64,000 nt of DNA. Origin: Streptomyces sp. ISL-94 (GTDB taxonomy: Bacteria; Actinomycetota; Actinomycetes; Streptomycetales; Streptomycetaceae). The notes under the pieces were generated by a model that was given only the letters and a program-made list of their open reading frames with translations, was not told the origin of the DNA and ran no database searches. Location of the stretch: the NCBI RefSeq assembly GCF_018614075.1, contig NZ_JAGGOZ010000063.1, forward strand, positions 1-64,000, given 5' to 3'. This document shows, piece by piece, positions 51,401 through 58,273 of this stretch. A program made the position numbers and the translations under genes. The stretch's first letter is position 1, and each line of letters opens with the position of its first letter.

Positions 51401-52666
51401 TCAAGAGTGGGTGATCGGGTCGTGGTGAATGCGGACGCCCAGGTCGGCGCCGGGTGCGTGCCGCGGAGTGCGATCCGGAACGGCGAAGTACTCCTGGCAC
51501 TCGCCGGTCCGGCGGACGTCCCAGGTCGCGCAGTGCAGCGAGCCGCCGAACTCGTAGACATTGCGGAACGGGACCGTGAGGACCTCGAACCCCAGCCCGC
51601 GCAGCAGCTCGTGCAGGTTCTTCTCGCTCGCTTCGCAGACGACCACGTCCGGAGCGACGCTCAGCAGGTTCATCGACAGCCACTTGGAGGACTGGCTGTA
51701 GCGGGGCATCTCGTCATTGCCATACGCCGGCGTCGGCGCATCGACGAGTCGCCATCCGTTGCGGACGAAGAACTCCCGCTCATCGGCCTCGAGCGGCCGG
51801 TCCGGGTTCGTGAGCACCAGCCCTGGTCGCAGCGGGACGAATGTGCAGTCGATATGAGAGGGAAAGAGATCGAGCGGGAAATGCAGCACATGGACCCGGA
51901 AACCGCGAGGTTCGAGTTCTCTTCGCAGCCAGCGGATACCCGCCCGGTTGGTCGTCATGGATTCCTGGACGAAGATGTCCCGGCCCGCCCTGGTGATGTC
52001 AGCCGCATCGAAGAGCACTTCGTCCTGCGTGACGCAGAACTCGAAGTCGTGCATCCTCGCGTGCCGCTCGGCCAGGGTCAGCTCCCAGAATTCCGGACGG
52101 TACATCGTGTCGCTCATGGAGGGCTTCGGCGCCGCGGTCCACACCACACGCTCGTCGGCGGTCCAGTAGCGGTAGACGAGGCTCCGGTACGGCAGGTACT
52201 CGAAGAACCTGGCCCGCCGCGACATCGTGGCCTCGATGATCTGGTTTCCCACCGTGATGAGGACGTCGCGAGGACAGACAGAGCAGTACTGGTTCGCGAC
52301 CTCGAAGGACGGCGTCTTCACGGCCGCCGTGAAATCAGCGGCGTCGGGACGGCGAACCGTCACCCCGAGCGTGCGCAGGAGCTCGGCAAGCCCTTCGAGC
52401 TCCTCGTTCGCGCGAGCTGTCACATCGGGCGACTTCGGCCCGGTGGGAAAGCGCTGACCACTGGGGGTCCCCCGGAGTTGGGGGCGGTACCCGGATTCGG
52501 TCGGTTCGAAGCAGGCTCCGTCCGCGCGGCCGATGAGGATCTCCTCGAGCGGGTCCCATTCGTTCCACGAATTGACGATCGGGCCGGCAGACGCGCCTGG
52601 CCGGGGCGCCCTCGACACGTCGGCGTCGATGTCCGCCTGCTGCGGCGAAAAGATCTCCAAAGTCAT
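51401..52666 (-). CDS. Amidinotransferase (arginine:X, GATM/StrB family)
   Basis: A 421-residue enzyme of the glycine amidinotransferase family (usual length about 350-425). Catalytic residues are all visible: Asp in FDAADITRAGRD (about 223), His in PSHIDCTF (about 271), and Cys in GGSLHCATWDVRR (about 379); CPRDVLITVGNQIIEATMSRRARF and SSKWLSMN are also typical. It transfers the amidino group of arginine to an amine and releases ornithine. No glycine- or inosamine-specific context is present, so the acceptor is probably a pathway amino acid, perhaps a 2,3-diamino acid made by the neighbouring genes. A GGAGAGGG ribosome site precedes ATG 52666. Confidence 0.92.
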   Translation of the reverse strand: MTLEIFSPQQADIDADVSRAPRPGASAGPIVNSWNEWDPLEEILIGRADGACFEPTESGYRPQLRGTPSGQRFPTGPKSPDVTARANEELEGLAELLRTLGVTVRRPDAADFTAAVKTPSFEVANQYCSVCPRDVLITVGNQIIEATMSRRARFFEYLPYRSLVYRYWTADERVVWTAAPKPSMSDTMYRPEFWELTLAERHARMHDFEFCVTQDEVLFDAADITRAGRDIFVQESMTTNRAGIRWLRRELEPRGFRVHVLHFPLDLFPSHIDCTFVPLRPGLVLTNPDRPLEADEREFFVRNGWRLVDAPTPAYGNDEMPRYSQSSKWLSMNLLSVAPDVVVCEASEKNLHELLRGLGFEVLTVPFRNVYEFGGSLHCATWDVRRTGECQEYFAVPDRTPRHAPGADLGVRIHHDPITHS

Positions 52667-52667
52667 G

Positions 52668-53969
52668 TCAATCCCTCTCCGAGTCGGCATATACCTTGAT
52701 TTCAGATGGCTCCCTGGCGAGTTCCTCGGTGGTCGCCCGGTCCGAGGACTCGGATTCCCACCGAACGAACTTCGGCAAGGCAGCGGCCAGCAACGCTGCC
52801 GCGAGAACGGATGTCGCGCCGCCGATGACGGCCGACAGGCCGGGTGAGGTGATCGCGCCGAGCGCGCCGGCGCGCATACCGCCGAGCTGTGGACCTCCGG
52901 CGCCCACGACGAATTCGACCGCGCTCACCCTGCTCCGGTAGTTGTCGTCCACCGTGGTCTGGACGATCGTCGTGAGGAAGACGACGCTGATGACGTCCGC
53001 CACACCTGCGACAACCAGGAGCGCGATCGCGAGTACCGGAACCTGGACCAGCCCGAAGATCGCGATGCAGGTTCCCCATGCGCCGGCCGCGAGCAGCATG
53101 CCCCGGCCCTTGCGGGCGGCCCCACCGGCCCGCCCGGAGAACAGCGATCCCAGGACGCCTCCGACGGCCGGCGCCGCCATCAGCATGCCGAGCGTCTCGG
53201 CATTGCCACCCAGATTCAGATCATTGATCGCCGGAAGCAGCGCGGTCGGGGTCGCGAGCAGCGTCAGGCTTAGATCGGCGAGGAACGCACCCCTGAGGAC
53301 GTCGTTCACACGGATGTAGCGCAGGGCGGCGACGATCGCCTTGGCACCGGGGCGGGCGATCAATCCTTGCGGCGGCATGGCCGGAAGCTTCGCGACGACG
53401 TAGATCGCAGCGATGAAACTGAGAGCGTCCACGGCGTAACACACCTGCAGTCCCCAGACCCCGGCGACCGCACCGGCGAGGATCGGACCTGCGATCCCGG
53501 CGAAATGCATGGTGAGCATGGTGAGGGCGGCGCCTGCCGGGATCTGGTCCTTGGGCAGCAGGTGCGCCATGAAGGTCCGTTTGGCCGGGACGCTGACGGC
53601 GCCGAGGGTCGACTGGGCGATGCAGAGGACATACAGCAGCCAGAGCCGGTCGTTCCCGGCGATGGCCTGCACGGCGAATGCCAACGACACCGCCACCTGG
53701 CCGCCACCGGCGAAAAGGACGATCTTCCTGCGGTCGTACGTGTCGCCGAGCGTGCCTCCGACGAGCGCCATGGACAGCATGGGAATCACGGTGCACAAAC
53801 CGATGACGCCGACCGCCAGAGTGCTCTTCGTGAGCAGATAGACCTGGAGCGCCACGGCGAAAACGGTCATCTGTCCGCCAACACCGGAAACGGCTTGCCC
53901 GATCCAGAGCCGGCGGAATGCCGGCGACTGCCGCAGTGGCGTCACGTCGAGCGTCAGCTTCCTGTCCAT
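52668..53969 (-). CDS. MFS exporter of the RiPP operon
   Basis: A 433-residue MFS protein with about 12 hydrophobic segments. It begins TPLRQSPAFRRLWIGQAVSGVGGQMTVFAVALQVY and has the loop GGTLGDTYDRRKIVLFAGG, a pattern like EntS-type and macrolide-efflux-type exporters. The C-terminal 35 residues are acidic and hydrophilic. Its stop is one base from the amidinotransferase start. Placed between the P450 and the ligases, it is the likely exporter and self-resistance pump for the product. Confidence 0.9.
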   Translation of the reverse strand: MDRKLTLDVTPLRQSPAFRRLWIGQAVSGVGGQMTVFAVALQVYLLTKSTLAVGVIGLCTVIPMLSMALVGGTLGDTYDRRKIVLFAGGGQVAVSLAFAVQAIAGNDRLWLLYVLCIAQSTLGAVSVPAKRTFMAHLLPKDQIPAGAALTMLTMHFAGIAGPILAGAVAGVWGLQVCYAVDALSFIAAIYVVAKLPAMPPQGLIARPGAKAIVAALRYIRVNDVLRGAFLADLSLTLLATPTALLPAINDLNLGGNAETLGMLMAAPAVGGVLGSLFSGRAGGAARKGRGMLLAAGAWGTCIAIFGLVQVPVLAIALLVVAGVADVISVVFLTTIVQTTVDDNYRSRVSAVEFVVGAGGPQLGGMRAGALGAITSPGLSAVIGGATSVLAAALLAAALPKFVRWESESSDRATTEELAREPSEIKVYADSERD

Positions 53970-54063
53970 GCCGTCCAGATCCTTCCTCGCTCGTGAAAAG
54001 GGGTCGGTTGCGTCGAGCAGACGCAATGCGTTCTCGGCACCACGCCTGCGCTCCCGCTTGGGA

Positions 54064-55224
54064 TCAATGGCGAAGACTCACGGGCAGCGCTGCCAGATTG
54101 CGAAGCGTCGCGGAGCGCATGTATCTGGGCTCGCCTGCCAAGGTCAATGCCGACGGCCGCTCGTTCAGGAAGTCGATGAGCTCATACAGCCAGTCCGTTG
54201 CGAGTTGCGCGCCGGCACAGATGTGCGGACCCCATCCGAATCCCAGATGCTGGTTGGGCGAACGGTCGAGAATGAGCTCATCCGGCTGGGCGAAGTACTC
54301 CGGATCCCGGTTGGCAGCGGCGAAAAGGGTCACGACGGCCTCACCCTGCTCGATCGTGGTGTCGCCGATCTTCGTTCGCTCGGTCGCCACCCGACTCGTG
54401 CCCTGGGCCGGGCTGCAGAAGCGGATCAGCTCCGCCACCCCCGTAGCCATCAGCCTGCGATCGCGCAGCCGATCGAGCACGCGTGGATGCTGCAGCAGAG
54501 TCAGGACGACGGCTCCGGTCGAGGCATAGACCGTGCTGTAACTGGCGTTGAAAACCGCACTCACCGTGTTCCGGACGTATGTGTCCGGCATCGCTTTCGT
54601 GTGCGGACTCTCCCGCAGGCTCGCGATCATTCCCGGAAGCCGGGTCTTCGCGAACCACGCCTTCATCATCGCGTGAAGTTCGAGTCCCACTTCCTCCCCG
54701 GGCTCGGTGTGGCCCGGCTCGAGCCCGCTGTCCATCCGCCGGGTCAGCCCTTCGAAGATCCTCACGTAGGTTTCCAGCGCCGGCGGTTCCACGCCGACCA
54801 GGTCACAGGTGATCTGCAGCGCGAGTGGGGCCGCGACCTCACTCATGAGGTCGAACTCGTCGCGATCGCGGAGCCGTTCGAAATGCCCCTCGAGATCGGG
54901 TCGGGCACGGCGGCAGATGTCCCGGGTGTCCGGCGCCCGCATGGCGTTGATGATCAGAGCACGCAACCTCGCCTGCTCCGGCGGGTCCTGGTATTGGATG
55001 TTCATTCGTTCATCGGGAACGTCGGCGCCGACTCGGCGCAAGTCCCGAGCCCACAACTCATGGTTGCGCAACACCTCTCGGCAATCGCGGTATCGAGTGA
55101 GTACCCAGGACTGCATCTGCTCGTGCCAGAACACGGGCGCACGGGCGCGCAACTCGGCATAGACCGGATACGGGTCGACAATCGTTGCCCAGTCCAATGG
55201 GTTGTAGCTGATGGACGTCGTCAT
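54064..55224 (-). CDS. Cytochrome P450, candidate peptide Tyr-His crosslinking enzyme
   Basis: A 386-residue bacterial P450. The haem loop is HLGFGWGPHICAGAQLA (Cys 336) and the ExxR motif is ELIR (265-268). The I-helix reads NASYST (226-231): the usual acidic residue before the threonine is replaced by Ser 230, as in enzymes that couple aryl groups instead of hydroxylating. ATG 55224 is chosen over an upstream frame because AGGAACGAAAG lies before it and P450 homology starts at NPLDWATIVDPYPVYAELR. Only 85 bases separate it from the tiny gene MRYDHCL, the arrangement of biarylitide loci. Confidence 0.9.
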   Translation of the reverse strand: MTTSISYNPLDWATIVDPYPVYAELRARAPVFWHEQMQSWVLTRYRDCREVLRNHELWARDLRRVGADVPDERMNIQYQDPPEQARLRALIINAMRAPDTRDICRRARPDLEGHFERLRDRDEFDLMSEVAAPLALQITCDLVGVEPPALETYVRIFEGLTRRMDSGLEPGHTEPGEEVGLELHAMMKAWFAKTRLPGMIASLRESPHTKAMPDTYVRNTVSAVFNASYSTVYASTGAVVLTLLQHPRVLDRLRDRRLMATGVAELIRFCSPAQGTSRVATERTKIGDTTIEQGEAVVTLFAAANRDPEYFAQPDELILDRSPNQHLGFGWGPHICAGAQLATDWLYELIDFLNERPSALTLAGEPRYMRSATLRNLAALPVSLRH

Positions 55225-55270
55225 TGGCTTTCGTTCCTGTCTTAGGTCACGGCGGATCATGTGTGAAGCG

Positions 55271-55302
55271 AGGTCGGGCCCGGCGTCACTCGGGCCCGAC
55301 CT
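55271..55302 (-). terminator. Hairpin between the mini-peptide gene and the P450
   Basis: The arms 55271-55282 (AGGTCGGGCCCG) and 55291-55302 (CGGGCCCGACCT) are perfect 12-base complements with an 8-base loop, eight bases after the heptapeptide stop. No T-tract follows in either direction. It may act as a partial terminator or as an RNA-stabilising structure that keeps the precursor transcript more abundant than the enzymes. Confidence 0.75.
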
Positions 55303-55309
55303 GCTCGAA

Positions 55310-55333
55310 CTAGAGGCAGTGGTCGTAGCGCAT
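55310..55333 (-). CDS. Seven-residue ribosomal peptide gene (MRYDHCL), candidate RiPP precursor
   Basis: Seven codons and a TAG encode Met-Arg-Tyr-Asp-His-Cys-Leu. The ATG is preceded by GGAAAGGAGGGG with a good spacer, the strongest Shine-Dalgarno sequence in the operon. Biarylitide precursors are pentapeptides MRYxH (MRYYH in the founding case) immediately upstream of a P450 that bonds Tyr to His; MRYDH keeps this pattern and adds Cys-Leu at the C-terminus. It lies between two hairpins. The strong ribosome site, the position and the motif together make chance unlikely, but expression is unproven. Gene callers would miss it. Confidence 0.72.
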   Translation of the reverse strand: MRYDHCL

Positions 55334-55379
55334 GGCAACCCCTCCTTTCCGGTGGGAAATATCGGCCGCGGACTCGCGC

Positions 55380-55404
55380 GGCCGGGGCACAGAAATCCCC
55401 GGCC
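55380..55404 (-). terminator. Hairpin after the 52-residue peptide gene
   Basis: GGCCGGGG (55380-55387) and CCCCGGCC (55397-55404) pair across a 9-base loop that is A/T-rich. The stem overlaps the stop codon of the secreted peptide gene. A second short stem (55363-55370 with 55377-55384) shares bases with it, so the two could be alternative structures. Confidence 0.6.
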
Positions 55405-55562
55405 TAATGTGCGGCATAGCGGCAGGAGAGGGACGAAATCGCCTTGGCGTGTTCTACCGGCGATGCGAAGGCCGCCGCCGGGACCAGCACGACGGTGCCG
55501 GCCAGGGCCACGGTGGCCGTGGCCATAAACAACAGACGACGCGTCCAGGAATACCCATTCAT
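55404..55562 (-). CDS. Small secreted peptide ending RYAAH, possible second precursor
   Basis: A 52-residue peptide: basic start (NGYSWTRRLL), hydrophobic helix (FMATATVALAGTVVLVP) and a signal-peptidase-like AFA (31-33), leaving about 19 residues that end SLSCRYAAH. GAGGGAGAG precedes ATG 55562. It is the first gene of the operon, followed directly by a hairpin. The tail holds Arg-Tyr and a terminal His like the MRYDH gene next to it, but with one more residue between Tyr and His. It may be a leader-bearing precursor, a secreted partner, or a self-protection or signalling peptide; the sequence does not decide. Confidence 0.65.
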   Translation of the reverse strand: MNGYSWTRRLLFMATATVALAGTVVLVPAAAFASPVEHAKAISSLSCRYAAH

Positions 55563-56485
55563 CGGACTCTCCCTCGAGTTATGCGGGGATTTCCCTTTTG
55601 GCCCGCAGAAATGAGACGAAAGCTCGGCCTCGCATTCGTTATCAGTAGGAGTGTGAGGCCCTGGCTTCAAATAAACCCGACCGGGCAATACGGGTCATGC
55701 CACTAAAAAGCGTGACTTGACATCCTCGCGCAATCTGGATATAAGCCATGCCTCATGCTGCGAACGAGGGACGGGGCGTGATATCATGCGGCCGACCCGT
55801 TCGGTCTTGTCTCCAGCGAGAACGAACGTGGCCAGATCGCAGATCGCGGTGCGGGACACGCCGTCGCATGGCGTTCTGCCGACTCGTCGTCCCGGTTGTG
55901 CACGGCCTCGCCGTCAGGGCGAGCCAAGCCCGCCTTCTGCCAGGCTGAGACCTTCCCTGCCCCATCGAGTCCCGCGCACGACGCGGGCACGCCGCCTTGC
56001 CGGCGCGGACGGCTTCCTGGCTTCGCTCCGGCCTGCCGGCGCCTGGCGGCGCGCTGCGTGCGGCAGGTGGCGAGGGAGTTCCCTCTGCGGCTGGAGCGGT
56101 CGGCTCCACGGCCTCGTGCAGCCACTTTGACCGCGCAGGAGGTGGCGCACAGCAACGACGGCCCGCATCACGGCCGCGGGCCGCAGCGTGCACCTGCGGC
56201 GCCCTGCTCGCCGTGATCGCCCAGACCCAGGCCACCGCCGGCTACACCGTCCTGCTTCTGGTGCAGCCGCGTAGGTCGCCGTCCTGCTGCTTGTCGCGAG
56301 CACCACCGCGTTGGCCGGGCCGCCCTGACCCGCCGTATCACGACGCTCGCCCGGTACGGCCCCGCATCACCGCCGCCGTCCCGGCCCCCTACCGGCGCCC
56401 GCGTCAGGCAGCCCCGACCACCATCCGTCCGGCAGGCCGGCGGTGCGCGTGTCACATCAAGGGTCCGGGTTCCCGTAGCCGCTGC
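55563..56485. other. 923-bp region upstream of the RiPP operon without a convincing gene
   Basis: The first 200 bases (55563-55760) are clearly A/T-richer than the rest and must hold the promoter of the leftward operon. From 55750 to 56480 several long open frames overlap on both strands, but none shows recognisable domains or good starts; they look like chance frames in GC-rich, possibly decayed DNA. Confidence 0.5.
55717..55745 (+). promoter_or_regulatory. Consensus-like sigma-70 (HrdB) promoter, rightward
   Basis: TTGACA at 55717-55722 and TATAAG at 55740-55745 are separated by 17 bases, near the ideal vegetative promoter and rare by chance in such GC-rich DNA. It points away from the RiPP operon. 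The only frame directly downstream is a 66-codon ORF from ATG 55748 with no recognisable product. Confidence 0.5.
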
Positions 56486-57211
56486 TCACTTGCCCTTCGG
56501 CCAGTCGTAGCTGCTGGGCACGTCGACCTTCACGTCTGCCGGTCCGTATACGAGCGCGATCTCGTCGTGGTTCCGCAACTCGATCGCGGCCGGGTTGCCG
56601 GGGCGCTCCTTGCCGTTCACGTAGGCGTGGAATTCGTTGCCGCCGCCGGCCTTGAGCCCGCCGATGGAGTCAGGCGTGAGGGCGACGTCCCATTCGGTCA
56701 TGAACTGACCGAGGGAGAAAAGGGCCTTGCCCGGGGACTCGACGTGGATCACCCCGTTCACCACGTGTGTGTGCAGCGGGCTGATCTGCTGCGCCTTCTG
56801 GTCGATGCCGATGTTCCCCGGGACGGCCACCGGCTTGCCGTTCACGATGACGTCCAGGTGGACGTGGATGTGCTCGACGTTGCCCTCCTCGCCCAGCATC
56901 GGAAGCCCGGCTGCCGCGACCCGCGCAGAAGCATCACTCGACGCGGCCCACGGCGGACTGGTCGTACGGCCCGAGGCGGTGTTCATCGGAGTGGCTGGTA
57001 TGCCGGCCTCGGGAGCCGTGGAACGGGACGGCCCGCCGCTTGTGGAGAGCACCGCGATCGTGAGCCCGGCGATGACCACGGCGACCACGATGCTCACGAT
57101 CAGTGTGAGCCGCCGTCGGCGGCGGCGTTCGGCACGCCCCGCCTGTTCACGCAGCGCGGCAGCTCGGGCACGACGGCCCTGCGGCGATCTCCTGTCAGGC
57201 ATGGGAGACAT
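56486..57211 (-). CDS. Membrane-anchored protein with conserved extracellular domain
   Basis: A 241-residue protein with a very basic cytoplasmic start (RRSPQGRRARAAALREQAGRAERRRRRR), one transmembrane helix (LTLIVSIVVAVVIAGLTIAVL), a Ser/Thr/Pro linker and an extracellular domain with conserved EHIHVHLDVIVNGKPVAVPGNIG, ISPLHTHVVNGVIHVESP and a pseudo-repeat NEFHAYVNGKERPG. The His-rich HxHxH and HTH strands suggest metal binding. This domain occurs in many actinobacterial secreted proteins, but I know no function. The start could be ATG 57211 or 57202. It lies between the RiPP operon and thymidine kinase copy C. Confidence 0.75.
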   Translation of the reverse strand: MSPMPDRRSPQGRRARAAALREQAGRAERRRRRRLTLIVSIVVAVVIAGLTIAVLSTSGGPSRSTAPEAGIPATPMNTASGRTTSPPWAASSDASARVAAAGLPMLGEEGNVEHIHVHLDVIVNGKPVAVPGNIGIDQKAQQISPLHTHVVNGVIHVESPGKALFSLGQFMTEWDVALTPDSIGGLKAGGGNEFHAYVNGKERPGNPAAIELRNHDEIALVYGPADVKVDVPSSYDWPKGK

Positions 57212-57392
57212 GAGACGGTCACTGTTCCTCGGCAGTCGGGCGACCACACCCTGCGCGGAAGCCGGACAATTGGACGAGCCCCATCTCAAGGTTACGCGTC
57301 GGCGCCACTCGGCGCCCCTCGGTAGCAGCCTTGACAGAGGCCCTGCGCACCGAGGCGGGCCCGAAGCCCGACCTCCACAAGGACCACACGCC

Positions 57393-57497
57393 ATGACTGG
57401 CATCTGGCTCCCCTTGGCCGCGACGCTGCTCGCCGCCGCTCTCACGTACGTGTGCTGCATCCGCCCTATGCGCAAGAACAGTGGCTGCTGTCCGCCC
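57393..57497 (+). other. Possible start of a short membrane protein (remnant)
   Basis: ATG 57393 begins MTGIWLPLAATLLAAALTYV, then CCIRPMRKN, a hydrophobic helix with a cysteine pair like small Streptomyces membrane proteins. After about 30-35 residues the frame stays open but becomes low-complexity and runs across thymidine kinase copy C, so only the start looks genuine. Confidence 0.25.
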
Positions 57498-57708
57498 GCA
57501 CCCCGGCGCACTGCACACGGCCTCGACAAGGAGCACAAGCAGACCACGGCACGACCGCCGTCAGCACTCCACTCCGCGTGCGTACGAGAGGTCGTATGCG
57601 GCCTCAACCGTGGCCACGGGTCCGGAAGCCACAGGTCGCGCCCGTTCCCATCTGTGTTTACGCCCCAACGGCGCCGAGCTCCCCGGCGTCACCGTGGCAG
57701 CAAAGGTC

Positions 57709-58105
57709 TCAGCCCGACGCGACCGGCAGCACGTCAGGCGACAGTGCCGCCACTCGCGTCGTCGCGCTCGTCATCCGCTTGCGGTGGTGGCGGCGGCACA
57801 GGACCTCGTACCCGACGATCTCCGCGGCATTGCCCACGTCTCCCACCACGACCTTCGCGCCCTCAACGACCATCTCTCTGCCCACCGTGCGGGCGTTGTG
57901 AGTGGCGCGGGCACCGCACCAGCACATCGCCTCGCCCTGGAGCGTCTCCACCCGGTCGGCCAGTTCGATCAGCCGCTGGGAGCCAGCTTGCCCTCGCCGG
58001 CCCGGTCGTCCCGCGTGAAGATCAGGCTCTGCAGACCACGAGTCGACCGGTTGTGGACAATTTGGAGCGCCAGAGTGCTCTCCCTTGGCCATCCACCATG
58101 AGGTC
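57709..58105 (-). pseudogene. Thymidine kinase, truncated and internally deleted copy C
   Basis: The minus strand holds the TK start region (HGGWPRESTLALQIVHNRSTRGLQSLIFTRDDRAGEGKL), then a deletion that removes about 80 residues up to GSQRLIELADRVETLQGEAMCWCGA, and ends with the CRRHHRKRM part at about 57709. The Walker A region is degenerate and frame changes occur on both sides of the deletion. It is the most decayed of the three copies. Its left boundary of homology is the same as in A and B. Confidence 0.85.
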
Positions 58106-58273
58106 GACCTCGTGTGTGCATTCGCGAGGGCCCTGCGCAGATGACATCTGCATCAACGCAGCTGGGAACCGTGTAGCGGTTGTGCGGATTCACAGGTGCG
58201 GATTACCCGTCAGAACGGTTACGTGATAGGACTGTTCGATTCTCGTTCTACCTGACACCACGGGGGGTGGGGC

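Noticed and set aside
55748..56230. Overlapping open frames downstream of the rightward promoter
   Set aside because: No domain, no ribosome site and Arg/Pro/Ala-rich composition on both strands; probably chance frames.
42604..58105. Thymidine kinase copies as functional genes
   Set aside because: All lack an intact Walker A loop and one is internally deleted, so a catalytic kinase is not expected even where the frame is open.
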